Origin: an uncultured bacterium
Lineage (GTDB): Bacteria > Bacillota_I > Bacilli_A > RF39 > UBA660
DNA length: 64,000 bases
Reading direction: 5' to 3'
Assembly (NCBI GenBank): GCA_946560065.1
Contig: CAMNUE010000004.1
Coordinates: 62,001 to 126,000, forward strand
Shown: piece by piece, positions 52,254 through 59,961 of the stretch
Layout of the letters: each line of letters begins with the position of its first letter
Numbering within the stretch: the stretch's first letter is position 1
Notes under the pieces: generated by a model
Databases searched by the model: none
The model's input: only the letters and a program-made list of their open reading frames with translations
What the model was told of the DNA's origin: nothing
Program-made: the position numbers and the translations under genes

Positions 52254-52670
52254 TTGAAGGTAAATAATAATGAAAAAGTAGAAAAATATTTTATTGATCA
52301 TTCTAAATTTTATTATATTTCAACAAGTGAATTTATTTTGATTAGTATAGTTGTATATTTAAGGATGATTTTAATTATGTTAAGGAGTGTCGAAAGATTA
52401 TTTATAAATATTTATAGGGAAGATACACCATTTACTTTGATTAATGTTAAGTATATCAGAAGAATAGCTTTTTATTTAATTTTATCTATTTTTGGACCAG
52501 CAGTTTTTGGAACTGTTTTTTAAGTTATAACTGGACTAGAATTTGGAATAAGTTTTGAACTTATGGATGTTATGATTGCACTTATTATTTTTAGTTTATC
52601 TTATATATTTGAGTATGGATATGAAATTCAATTAGATTCTAAAGGTAAGATGTACGATATTGTTGATTAA
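52254..52670 (+). pseudogene. Decayed DUF2975-family membrane protein gene
   Basis: An open frame of 89 codons ends at TAA 52521-52523 and continues in the same frame for a further 48 codons to TAA 52668-52670. The first part carries TPFTLINVKYIRRIAFYLILS, like the P-F-x-x-x-N-V-x-x-[IL]-R-x-[IL] core of DUF2975 proteins. The second part (a membrane helix then IFEYGYEIQLD) resembles the family C-terminus (E-x-G-x-E-[IL]-Q). No proper start or ribosome binding site exists: the ATG at 52270 is out of frame and stops after three codons. The small HTH regulator that usually accompanies DUF2975 genes is missing. Confidence 0.6.
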
Positions 52671-52817
52671 GTAGAAGATATTTTTAATACTAATATTTAT
52701 TTGTCGTACTTTACTTTTTATAGTATACTTTCTTTTGATAGTATACAAAGAATAAAGAAAATAGAAAAAGAAGAAAAAATGAGAAAAGCATTTGAAAATT
52801 AAACAGAAATATTTATT

Positions 52818-52858
52818 AAGTCATATTTTTACTTATTGGTAAAGATATGACTTTTTCT
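52818..52858 (+). terminator. Rho-independent terminator
   Basis: AAGTCATAT (52818-52826) / ATATGACTT (52845-52853), extended by inner pairs TTTAC/GTAAA, then T residues. It ends the unit that starts at 51649. Confidence 0.8.
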
Positions 52859-52912
52859 TGTTTAGCAAATTTTAATTATATTTAAATTATAACTTTTCTA
52901 ATTTAATAGAGA

Positions 52913-52934
52913 AATCTTACAAATCTGTAAGATT
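52913..52934. promoter_or_regulatory. Inverted-repeat operator before the Bce regulator genes
   Basis: AATCTTACA (52913-52921) / TGTAAGATT (52926-52934): a perfect 9-bp repeat around 4 bases, core TTACA-N4-TGTAA. It is centred about 43 bases before the likely transcription start, with the -10 TATAAT at 52954-52959, which suits an activator. Confidence 0.65.
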
Positions 52935-53006
52935 AAAAAGAATTAGATAATGGTATAATATAATGAGTAGAAGTAACTATAATAATTTATATTGAAAGGA
53001 GAATTT

Positions 53007-53669
53007 ATGAAAAAGATATTAATTGTAGAAGATGAAATTACAATAAGCAAGGAACTTAAAAGTATTTTGATAAATGCAGGGTATGAAGCTGAAATATTAG
53101 AAGACTTCGATAATTCTTTGGAAATAGTTAAGAATAGTAAACCTGATTTAATATTATTAGATATTAATATTCCAGTATTAAATGGAGAAGCATTATTAAA
53201 AGAAATTAGAAAAGAATCTAATGTACCAGTAATAATGGTTACGAGTAGAGTTAGTGAAGTAGATGAAGTATTATCTATGTCTTATGGAGCAGATGACTAC
53301 GTAACTAAACCATATAATCCAACAATATTATTACTTAGAATTCAAAATATTTTTAAAAGAATGGAAGCTAAAGTAGATTTTTATAGGTACAAGGATTTAG
53401 AATTTTTTCCAGGAAAGGGAATACTAAAGAAGGGAGATGTGGAAGTTTTACTTACCAAGAATGAGATGATTATATTTAGTTATTTATTAAATAATCAAGG
53501 AAATATTGTGACAAGAGATGATTTGATGACTGATTTATGGAATAACGAAGAATATATAAATGATAATGCTTTGACAGTTAATATTAGTAGATTAAGAAGT
53601 AAACTTAGTGAACTTGGTTATTATGAGGCAATTGAGACGAGAAAGGGTTATGGTTATATTTTAGTATGA
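53007..53669 (+). CDS. BceR-like OmpR-family response regulator
   Basis: A 220-residue regulator with receiver domain (VEDE acidic pocket, phosphoacceptor Asp52 in LDINIPVLNG, Lys in VTKPY) and winged-helix DNA-binding domain (ALTVNISRLRSKL, TRKGYGYILV). The missing Met/Pro in the I-M-M-P position and the order of neighbours match regulators of Bce-type systems. ATG 53007 follows AAAGGAGA; the TTG at 52992 is not needed. It overlaps the kinase start (ATGA). The TTACA-N4-TGTAA repeat lies before this gene and again before the transporter genes, so it is the likely binding site. Confidence 0.92.
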   Translation: MKKILIVEDEITISKELKSILINAGYEAEILEDFDNSLEIVKNSKPDLILLDINIPVLNGEALLKEIRKESNVPVIMVTSRVSEVDEVLSMSYGADDYVTKPYNPTILLLRIQNIFKRMEAKVDFYRYKDLEFFPGKGILKKGDVEVLLTKNEMIIFSYLLNNQGNIVTRDDLMTDLWNNEEYINDNALTVNISRLRSKLSELGYYEAIETRKGYGYILV

Positions 53670-54685
53670 AAATAGGTAAGTATTTAAAAGATAAGTTTTG
53701 TGAAATTTTCTTAATTATTTTCTTTTATTTGGTATTTTTGATGATGCTAACGGTATTTAGAGTTTCTAATACTTTAGTAATTGCGTTTTCTATTGTTTTT
53801 TGGACGATGATAGTTTTAATCTTTTTTATTGATTTTTTTAGAAGGAAAAGGTTTTATGATGAGTTTCTTGGAAATATTGAGGCTCTTGATAAGAAATATT
53901 TAGTTTTGGAGACTTTAGCTAAACCATCTTTTTATGAAGGAGAAATTTTATGGCAAGGTCTTTATGAGACTCATAAATCAATGATTGAAAATGTAAAAGA
54001 TAAAATACATGAGATTGATGATTTTAAAGATTATATTGAGATGTGGATTCATGAAGTTAAAATACCTATTTCTTCTCTTACTTTACTTTGCCATAATCAT
54101 AAAGATAAAATAAATAAAACATTTTTAGAGCAAATTAAAAGATTAGATAATTATATTGATCAAGTTTTATATTATGTACGAAGTAATTATACAGAAGAAG
54201 ATTTTACAATAAAAAGAGTATCTATTGATAAAATTATTAGTGGGGTCTTATTAAAGAATAAAGATGATTTATTAGAAAACAAAATAGATATAGAAGTTGA
54301 TTTAGAAGAAGGTACTGTTTATACGGATCAGAAATGGCTTGATTTTATCTTGAATCAAGTTATAAATAATAGTATTAAGTATAAAAGAAGTGATGTTGAT
54401 TCAAAGATTAAAATTACTACTGTAAAAGAAGATGATAAGATTATTCTTAGTATTTGGGATAATGGTATTGGGATACCTGAGGTGGATATAGAAAATGTCT
54501 GTAAGAAGTCTTTTACTGGGATGAATGGACGGAGTATGACTAAATCAACAGGGATGGGTCTTTATATTGCAGATAAGCTTTGTGGTAAGCTTGGACATAG
54601 ATTAGAGGTATCTTCAAAAATTAATGAGTATACTGAGATTAGAATTATATTTGGAAGTAATGATTTTTATAAAGACATGGGGTGA
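53666..54685 (+). CDS. BceS-like intramembrane-sensing histidine kinase
   Basis: A 339-residue kinase with two N-terminal membrane helices (~12-31, 37-56) joined by only a few residues, so it has no external sensor domain. Phosphoacceptor His129 is in the characteristic EMWIHEVKIPISS, followed by an ATPase domain (NQVINNSIKY, DNGIGI, TGMGLYIADKL). Kinases of this type sense peptide antibiotics through contact with their cognate BceAB transporter, which is encoded 95 bases downstream. It is translationally coupled to the response regulator. Confidence 0.93.
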   Translation: MKIGKYLKDKFCEIFLIIFFYLVFLMMLTVFRVSNTLVIAFSIVFWTMIVLIFFIDFFRRKRFYDEFLGNIEALDKKYLVLETLAKPSFYEGEILWQGLYETHKSMIENVKDKIHEIDDFKDYIEMWIHEVKIPISSLTLLCHNHKDKINKTFLEQIKRLDNYIDQVLYYVRSNYTEEDFTIKRVSIDKIISGVLLKNKDDLLENKIDIEVDLEEGTVYTDQKWLDFILNQVINNSIKYKRSDVDSKIKITTVKEDDKIILSIWDNGIGIPEVDIENVCKKSFTGMNGRSMTKSTGMGLYIADKLCGKLGHRLEVSSKINEYTEIRIIFGSNDFYKDMG

Positions 54686-54692
54686 GTATTAG

Positions 54693-54708
54693 ATTACAAA
54701 ATTGTAAT
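54693..54708. promoter_or_regulatory. Inverted-repeat operator before the Bce transporter genes
   Basis: ATTACAA (54693-54699) / TTGTAAT (54702-54708) around two bases; it has the same core TTACA-N4-TGTAA as the site at 52913. Similar to GraR/BceR-type sites in other Firmicutes. Confidence 0.65.
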
Positions 54709-54780
54709 GAATGGTAATATTAGACGAAGGACAAATTTACTTTATTTTAATAGAATTAATACAGAAAGGAGAAATATTAG

Positions 54781-55548
54781 ATGGAAAATATTTTAAAAAT
54801 AGAAGGTATTGAGAAATACTATGGAAATAAATCTAGTTTAACTAAGGCTATAAATGATATTTCTTTTGAAGTTAAGAAGGGTGAATTTGTGGCGATTATG
54901 GGAGCAAGTGGCTCTGGAAAAACTACCTTGCTTAATGTAATATCAACAATTGATAAAGTAACAGCAGGGCACATTTATGTAGGTGGTGAAGATATTACTA
55001 AATTAAAAGGAAATAGTCTTAATAAGTTTAGAAGAGAGGAACTTGGTTTTATTTTTCAGGATTTTAATTTGCTTGATACACTGACAGCTTATGAAAATAT
55101 TGCTTTGGCTTTGTCTATTCAAAATGTGGGTGTAAAAGAAATTGAAGAACGCATAAAAAAGGTTGCGAGAGAGTTAAATATTAAGGATATTTTAAATAAG
55201 TATCCTTATCAAATGAGTGGTGGACAAAAACAGAGAGTGGCATCAGCAAGAGCAATTATTACTGATCCAAAGTTAATACTTGCGGATGAACCTACTGGAG
55301 CGCTTGACTCGAAGTCAGCCAAGATGTTACTTGAAAGATTTAATCACTTGAATAGTGAACTTTCAGCAACAATTCTTATGGTTACACATGATGCTTTTAC
55401 GGCAAGTTATGCAACTAGGGTTATTTTTATCAAGGATGGTAAGATTTTTAATGAAATTCGTCGTGGGGACAATTCAAGAAAAGAATTTTTTGATAAGATT
55501 ATAGATGTTGTGACAATGCTTGGTGGTGACTTAAGCGATGCTCTTTAA
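54781..55548 (+). CDS. BceA-like ABC transporter ATP-binding protein
   Basis: A 255-residue MacB-family ATPase: Walker A (MGASGSGKTT), Q loop (IFQDFNLL), signature MSGGQKQRVASARAI, Walker B ([12 protein letters not shown]) and H loop (MVTHD). The alanine-serine in VASARA and the context of a BceRS pair mark it as the ATPase of a Bce-type peptide-detoxifying transporter. The 95-base upstream region carries a copy of the regulator operator. It overlaps the permease gene by 11 bases. Confidence 0.93.
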   Translation: MENILKIEGIEKYYGNKSSLTKAINDISFEVKKGEFVAIMGASGSGKTTLLNVISTIDKVTAGHIYVGGEDITKLKGNSLNKFRREELGFIFQDFNLLDTLTAYENIALALSIQNVGVKEIEERIKKVARELNIKDILNKYPYQMSGGQKQRVASARAIITDPKLILADEPTGALDSKSAKMLLERFNHLNSELSATILMVTHDAFTASYATRVIFIKDGKIFNEIRRGDNSRKEFFDKIIDVVTMLGGDLSDAL

Positions 55549-57607
55549 ATTATCTATTAAAAATATCACAAAGAGTATAAAAGATTATGCCATCTACTTT
55601 TTTACTCTAATATTAGGTGTTGCGATATTTTATGTTTTTAACGCACTTGATTCACAGACGGTTATGCTTAATGTGTCAAAATCTACTCAGGAATTAATCG
55701 AACTTATGATGACGATGTTATCAGGAGTAAGTGTTTTTATTTCATTAATCTTAGGTTTTTTGATTATTTATGCTTCAAGGTTTTTAATGAAAAGGAGAAA
55801 TAAGGAGTTTGGAATATATCTAACACTTGGAATGAGTAAAAGAAAAATTTCTTTAATTCTCTTTTTAGAGACATTAATTATTGGGTTCTTTTCCTTAATT
55901 GTGGGTCTTGGACTTGGTTTTGTTTTATCACAATTTATGAGTATATTGGTTGCTAATATGTTTGAAGCTGATTTTACTAGATTTGAGTTTATCTTTTCAG
56001 TTAAGGCTTCGATTAAGTGCTTAGTATATTTTGGAATTATGTACTTATTAGTGATGATTTTTAATACTATTAGTGTAAGTAAGTGTAAGCTTCTTGATTT
56101 ATTACACGCTAATAAGAAATCAGAAGAAGTGAAGTTAAAAAATTCTTGGTTGTGTGTCATTATGTTTATTATCTCTTGTGGGGTTTTAGGGTATGCTTAT
56201 TATCTTGTTACAGGAGGTATTGATAAGTTAAATGATGCTAAAGAGATATTAATTCCAATTGCTTTGGGGTGTATTTCAACATTTTTCATTTTTTGGTCTT
56301 TATCAGGACTTTTACTTAAAATGGTAAAGTCTATGAAAAAGCTATATTACAAAGGATTAAATAGTTTTACTTTGAGACAGTTTAGTAGCAAAATTAATAC
56401 GACAGTTTTTTCAACAACAATTATTTGTTTAATGTTATTTGTAACTATTTGTGTTTTGTCTGCATGTTTAACTCTTAAGAATTCTATGAATGCTAATATA
56501 AAAGAGTTAGCTCCAGTAGATGCGATGTTTACAGTTAATATGAATATGGATAAATACTATGATTATTATAAGAATTCTGGATATACTGATAATCAAATAA
56601 ATAATTCTAATTATTCAGCGATAGAAACGTTTAAGATATTTAATTATGATATTACTGATAATTTAGAAGAGTATGTAGAAGCTAATACATATGCAACTCC
56701 TGACTTGACACTTAACCATACATTAGGTTCGAAATTGGACACTATAAGACAGAGTTTTCCATTCTTAAGATATGATACAATGGAGACTATTATGAAGATA
56801 AGTGATTATAATAAAGTGGCAAAACTTTATGGTATAAAGGAGTATTCACTTAATAGTGATCAATACTTAATAGTCGCTGATTTTAAATCAATGGTTGAAG
56901 TTAGAAACATGGCATTAGAAAATAAAGAATCAATTAATTTATTTGGTTATACTTTAAAACCGAAATATAATTCATGCCAAGATGGTTTTTTAGAAATGTC
57001 TAGTCAACATATAAATACTGGTATTATTGTAGTTCCTGATAAAGTAGTTGATGAAGACTATTTATATCATAATCATCTTATAGGTAATTATAATACAACT
57101 GATAAAGAAGAGATTCAGAAGATAGAAGATAATATTAATGAACTTTCAAATGATTCAAATGCTAGTGATTATTTGCTTCCTAGTGGTTCTACTAAGTTAT
57201 CTATAAAAGAAGCAACTGTTGGTTTATCTGCAATGGTAACATTCATTGGTTTGTATCTTGGAATTATTTTTCTAATTAGTAGTGCAGCTATACTTGCTTT
57301 AAAAGAATTATCAGAAAGTAGTGATAATAAAGAAAGGTTTAGAATGCTTAGAAGAATTGGTACAGATGAGAAATTAATCAATAAAGCTTTATTTAGACAA
57401 ATTGCTATTTTCTTTCTTCTACCATTAATACTTGCTTTAATTCACTCTATATTTGGAATTATCTTTGCGGTTAATATTTTGGAAGTGTTTGGTAATGAAA
57501 AATTATTGCCATCTATCGTAATGACTGCCATATTTATAGTAATTATCTATGGAGGGTATTTCTTAATTACTTATTTCTGTAGTAAGAATATAATCAAAGA
57601 GAGATAG
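55538..57607 (+). CDS. BceB-like ABC permease with large external domain
   Basis: A 689-residue permease with ten predicted helices and a ~210-residue external domain between helices 7 and 8 (from about residue 325 to 530), the hallmark of BceB-type proteins. These remove peptide antibiotics such as bacitracin, nisin or defensins from lipid II cycle intermediates and signal flux to the kinase. The start ATG lies within the ATPase gene and is therefore coupled. A short membrane peptide gene follows one base after its stop. Confidence 0.93.
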   Translation: MLFKLSIKNITKSIKDYAIYFFTLILGVAIFYVFNALDSQTVMLNVSKSTQELIELMMTMLSGVSVFISLILGFLIIYASRFLMKRRNKEFGIYLTLGMSKRKISLILFLETLIIGFFSLIVGLGLGFVLSQFMSILVANMFEADFTRFEFIFSVKASIKCLVYFGIMYLLVMIFNTISVSKCKLLDLLHANKKSEEVKLKNSWLCVIMFIISCGVLGYAYYLVTGGIDKLNDAKEILIPIALGCISTFFIFWSLSGLLLKMVKSMKKLYYKGLNSFTLRQFSSKINTTVFSTTIICLMLFVTICVLSACLTLKNSMNANIKELAPVDAMFTVNMNMDKYYDYYKNSGYTDNQINNSNYSAIETFKIFNYDITDNLEEYVEANTYATPDLTLNHTLGSKLDTIRQSFPFLRYDTMETIMKISDYNKVAKLYGIKEYSLNSDQYLIVADFKSMVEVRNMALENKESINLFGYTLKPKYNSCQDGFLEMSSQHINTGIIVVPDKVVDEDYLYHNHLIGNYNTTDKEEIQKIEDNINELSNDSNASDYLLPSGSTKLSIKEATVGLSAMVTFIGLYLGIIFLISSAAILALKELSESSDNKERFRMLRRIGTDEKLINKALFRQIAIFFLLPLILALIHSIFGIIFAVNILEVFGNEKLLPSIVMTAIFIVIIYGGYFLITYFCSKNIIKER

Positions 57608-57608
57608 T

Positions 57609-57728
57609 ATGTTAGTATTAGCTAGTTTTTTTAAAAATAATTGGATTTGGCTTTTTCTACCATTAATATTATTTGAAGTTATATTTATTGTGATTGCAGT
57701 TATTAAAGGAAGAAACGAGAAGGATTAG
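57609..57728 (+). CDS. 39-residue membrane peptide at the end of the Bce operon
   Basis: A short frame one base after the permease stop, MLVLASFFKNNWIWLF followed by a long hydrophobic stretch and a basic/acidic tail KGRNEKD. It is predicted to be a single membrane helix. No separate ribosome binding site is seen, so translation would depend on coupling. The stop codon lies in the terminator stem of the operon. It is too short for family assignment; an accessory peptide of the transporter is possible. Confidence 0.5.
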   Translation: MLVLASFFKNNWIWLFLPLILFEVIFIVIAVIKGRNEKD

Positions 57729-57746
57729 TTGGACTAGTCCTTTTTA
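57720..57746 (+). terminator. Rho-independent terminator of the Bce operon
   Basis: AAGGATTAGT (57720-57729) / ACTAGTCCTT (57733-57742), one wobble pair, then T residues. Confidence 0.75.
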
Positions 57747-57768
57747 TGTGATTTTTAGAGTGAAGTAA

Positions 57769-58020
57769 ACTATTTATTTTGATAAAATTATTAATTTGGA
57801 AAAGTCATTAAAGAATAGTAAAACATGGAAATTATTCTCAAAAATTAATCCCGATTTAAAAGAACTAATGCTAAAAATTATGACCCAAGAGGAGAGTTCT
57901 TATATTTCTATATATAATGGTACGATAAAGAAATATGATGTATATGCAATGAAGTATTATTTGGATGATAAAACTTTAGAGATACATCAGTATGGTGACT
58001 ATAATTCCAATAATGCTTAA
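57769..58020 (+). pseudogene. Possible remnant of a small protein gene
   Basis: A frame of 83 codons with protein-like composition (KTWKLFSKINPDLKELMLK, YYLDDKTLEIHQYGDY) but without a start codon other than a TTG at 57796 and without any ribosome binding site. It may be the 3' end of a decayed gene. No family is recognised. Confidence 0.3.
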
Positions 58021-58228
58021 TATATGAAATTTATTATAAAATTGAATCTAATAGAAAGGTTTTGTAAATACACTAAAAATGTTCAAATATAAGTTACTAT
58101 GTTTTTGTTAGTGGTAGAAATAGGTAATTGAAGTATGAAAGTAATAATTTTAGTTTTAATTTCATTATTGTTTTATTTAATAGATGTAAAGTTTCTTGGT
58201 AAAATTAATTATTTGTTAATTATTTATC

Positions 58229-58257
58229 TTGAAATAAGATATATAAAATATTATAAT
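58229..58257 (+). promoter_or_regulatory. Promoter of a candidate antisense small RNA
   Basis: TTGAAA (58229-58234), 17-base spacer, TATAAT (58252-58257). The start should be near 58264. No coding start suits it, and a terminator follows 60-90 bases later. Confidence 0.7.
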
Positions 58258-58263
58258 CTATTT

Positions 58264-58355
58264 ATGGAGAGTCTTAGTAAAAAAAGACATATTTGTAATG
58301 GCCAAATACTCCATGTGGGTTTGCACCTGAATGAAAATTCAAGTGCTTTTTCTTT
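58264..58355 (+). ncRNA. Candidate antisense antitoxin RNA (~90 nt)
   Basis: Predicted from a consensus-like promoter to a strong terminator, GCACCTGAA (58323-58331) / TTCAAGTGC (58338-58346) plus T residues. The 5' end ATGGAG (58264-58269) can close on CTCCAT (58309-58314), and GTCTT/AAGAC forms an inner hairpin, so the RNA would be compact. It is fully complementary to the 3' part of the minus-strand RNA of the 24-residue peptide gene at 58354-58428, up to its stop codon. This is the layout of type I antitoxin RNAs. Confidence 0.6.
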
Positions 58356-58496
58356 ATCTAAATAGTAATGCTATTATGATGAAGATTAATAATATAACTA
58401 TAAGTCTTAGAAAAAACTTTTCAGTCATATTACCACCACCTTCCATAAACCAGAACTCCCTGATTAATGGCATGGAACATTTGGTACAAATATGTC
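58286..58496 (-). repeat. Long inverted repeat enclosing the small peptide gene
   Basis: Arms at 58286-58315 and 58471-58496. On the minus-strand RNA they pair as 12 bp (GACATATTTGTA), a 4-base bulge, 6 bp (CCAAAT), two G-U pairs and 6 bp. The two G-U pairs would be A-C mismatches on the plus strand, so the fold is favoured only for the minus-strand RNA. Seven A residues at 58279-58285 give a U tract right after the 3' arm. Confidence 0.65.
58354..58428 (-). CDS. Candidate type I toxin: 24-residue hydrophobic peptide
   Basis: A 24-codon frame starting MTEKFFLRLIVILLIF, almost entirely one membrane helix with charged ends (Glu, Lys, Arg at the start; Phe-Arg at the end). ATG 58428 has an ideal AAGGTGG site seven bases upstream (58436-58442). 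That site can be hidden by pairing of ATGGAA (58441-58446) with TTCCAT (58472-58477) in the leader. The mRNA is predicted to run from 58496 to about 58279 with complementary ends. An antisense RNA opposes its 3' half. Peptides of this size and composition are typical of type I toxins such as those of the Fst, BsrG and AapA groups; no direct homology is claimed. Confidence 0.6.
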   Translation of the reverse strand: MTEKFFLRLIVILLIFIIIALLFR

Positions 58497-58503
58497 AACT
58501 GGT

Positions 58504-58532
58504 ATTAAAGCATGAAAGTAATTGTTTGTAAA
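58504..58532 (-). promoter_or_regulatory. Promoter of the small hydrophobic peptide gene
   Basis: Read on the minus strand: TTTACA (58532-58527), 17-base spacer, TTTAAT (58509-58504) with TG upstream. The expected start is at about 58496-58497, exactly the first base of the 5' arm of the long inverted repeat. Confidence 0.65.
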
Positions 58533-58647
58533 ATTAAGTTTTTTAACAATTGTTTTAAGAATATGGTTGTATTTTTAATATTTCCTATAAAGAAAAACTG
58601 TTTTTCACTTATTTTATTGAGGCTATTTGTTTATTAGCAATGGTTTG

Positions 58648-58669
58648 GAGTAACTCGGTTACTCTTTTT
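58648..58669 (+). terminator. Orphan rho-independent terminator
   Basis: GAGTAAC (58648-58654) / GTTACTC (58658-58664) with T tail. No gene on the plus strand lies directly before it, so it may end another short RNA or shield the GntR operon. Confidence 0.6.
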
Positions 58670-58672
58670 ATA

Positions 58673-58708
58673 TTGACTAATGTAATATAGTGTTATATAC
58701 TGTTATAT
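58673..58708 (+). promoter_or_regulatory. Promoter and possible operator of the GntR/ABC operon
   Basis: TTGACT (58673-58678), 17-base spacer, TATACT (58696-58701). Two copies of TGTTATAT (58691-58698 and 58701-58708) overlap the -10 and start region, a natural place for autorepression by the GntR protein. Confidence 0.6.
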
Positions 58709-58723
58709 GTCAGGAGGATTCTT

Positions 58724-59101
58724 ATGAAAATGATTATAAGTAATAGTAGTTCTATACCGATATATGAACAAATAAAAAATTCAATTATAGAACAAATTAT
58801 GAATGGAGAATTACTAGAAGATGAAGCTTTACCTTCGATTAGAACTTTAGCTCATGATATAAAAATTAGTATAATGACGATTAAGAAAGCTTATGATGAA
58901 TTAGAAAGTGAAGGGTATATTGTTTCTCGTCAAGGAAAAGGTACATTTGTAGCTCCTAAGAATACAGAACTGGCGAGAGAATCAGCTAGAAAAGAAATTG
59001 AAGAATATGTTTCAAAAATTGTTGATCTTGCGATTAAATATGAGGTTGAGAAGGACGAGATTATTGATGTTTTAAATATATTATATGGGAGAGATGATTA
59101 A
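58724..59101 (+). CDS. GntR-family repressor, YtrA subfamily
   Basis: A 125-residue regulator. The N-terminal winged helix (PIYEQIKNSIIEQIMNGEL, PSIRTLAHDI, MTIKKAYDELESEGYI, RQGKGTFVA) is typical GntR. The short helical C-terminal tail of ~45 residues identifies the YtrA subfamily, which usually controls a following ABC-2 transporter operon. The ATG follows AGGAGG by 6 bases. It is first in the operon, and the next gene overlaps its stop (TAATG). Repression from the repeated TGTTATAT sites is inferred. Confidence 0.93.
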   Translation: MKMIISNSSSIPIYEQIKNSIIEQIMNGELLEDEALPSIRTLAHDIKISIMTIKKAYDELESEGYIVSRQGKGTFVAPKNTELARESARKEIEEYVSKIVDLAIKYEVEKDEIIDVLNILYGRDD

Positions 59102-59961
59102 TGGATATGATGGCAATTGATATTAAAGATTTAAAAAAGAAGTATAGTGATTTCGAACTTGGTAGTATTGATTTAGAAATACCAAGAGGTATCATTGTAG
59201 GTCTTATTGGTGAGAATGGTGCGGGTAAGACTACTTTAATTAAATCAATTTTAAATATAATAAATAAAGATACTGGAACAATTAAAATATTTGGGAAAGA
59301 TTATAAAGAGTTTGAAACTGAAATTAAAGAAGATATAGGTGTTGTTTTGGATGAAGAGTTTTTCCCAGAACTTTTATGTGCTAGAGATATAAATTTAGTA
59401 ATGAAAGATATTTATAAGAATTGGGATAGAAAATTATTTTATAAGTATTTGACTGATTTTCAAATAAAAGATAATCAAGCTATAAAAACATTATCTAAAG
59501 GGATGAAGAAAAAACTTGAGATAGCAACAGCACTTGCACATCATCCTAAATTATTAATATTAGACGAACCTACTAGTGGACTTGATCCTGTTGTTAGGGG
59601 AGAAGTTCTAGATATTTTTATGGACTTTTTGAAAGATGAAGAGAACACAGTTTTATTATCGACACATATTACTAGTGATTTAGAGCATATTGCAGATAGA
59701 ATTGTTTTTATTGATAAGGGTTGTAAGGTATTGGATAAGGATAGAGAAGAGTTATTTGATAACTATGGTATTCTTAGATGTGATAATGAATCTTTGGGAA
59801 AAATTAATCAAGAAGATATTGTTTCATATAAGAAAAATAAATATGATGTGTCAGTACTTGTGAATGATATTAAGAAATGTAGAAAGAAATATAATGATTT
59901 TGTGATTGATAAAATTACTTTAGAAGAATTGATGGTTCTTATGATTAAAGGAGGTAAGTAG
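59101..59961 (+). CDS. ABC-2-type transporter ATP-binding protein
   Basis: A 286-residue ATPase with Walker A (GENGAGKTT, ~41), a signature region diverged to LSKGMKKKLEIATAL, Walker B (LLILDEPTSGLDP) and H loop (LLSTH). This is the DrrA/CcmA-type ATPase common in YtrA-regulated operons. The ~70-residue C-terminal extension may bind the permease. ATG 59101 overlaps the GntR stop; a second ATG at 59110 is the alternative start. The permease follows directly. Confidence 0.92.
   Translation: MDMMAIDIKDLKKKYSDFELGSIDLEIPRGIIVGLIGENGAGKTTLIKSILNIINKDTGTIKIFGKDYKEFETEIKEDIGVVLDEEFFPELLCARDINLVMKDIYKNWDRKLFYKYLTDFQIKDNQAIKTLSKGMKKKLEIATALAHHPKLLILDEPTSGLDPVVRGEVLDIFMDFLKDEENTVLLSTHITSDLEHIADRIVFIDKGCKVLDKDREELFDNYGILRCDNESLGKINQEDIVSYKKNKYDVSVLVNDIKKCRKKYNDFVIDKITLEELMVLMIKGGK

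Larger units (their letters stand above)
52671..52991. other. Non-coding gap with terminator and Bce operator
   Basis: No gene seen. It contains a direct repeat AGTATAC, a strong terminator at 52818-52858, the inverted repeat at 52913-52934 and a -10 element at 52954. Confidence 0.5.

Noticed and set aside
58135..58365. A 76-codon plus-strand frame
   Set aside because: It has a poor ribosome site and runs across a consensus-like promoter, the proposed small RNA and its terminator stem; composition changes midway. Best explained as chance or a remnant.
58331..58531. A 66-codon plus-strand frame opposite the small peptide gene
   Set aside because: It starts inside a terminator stem and has no ribosome site; it is the shadow of the minus-strand RNA locus.
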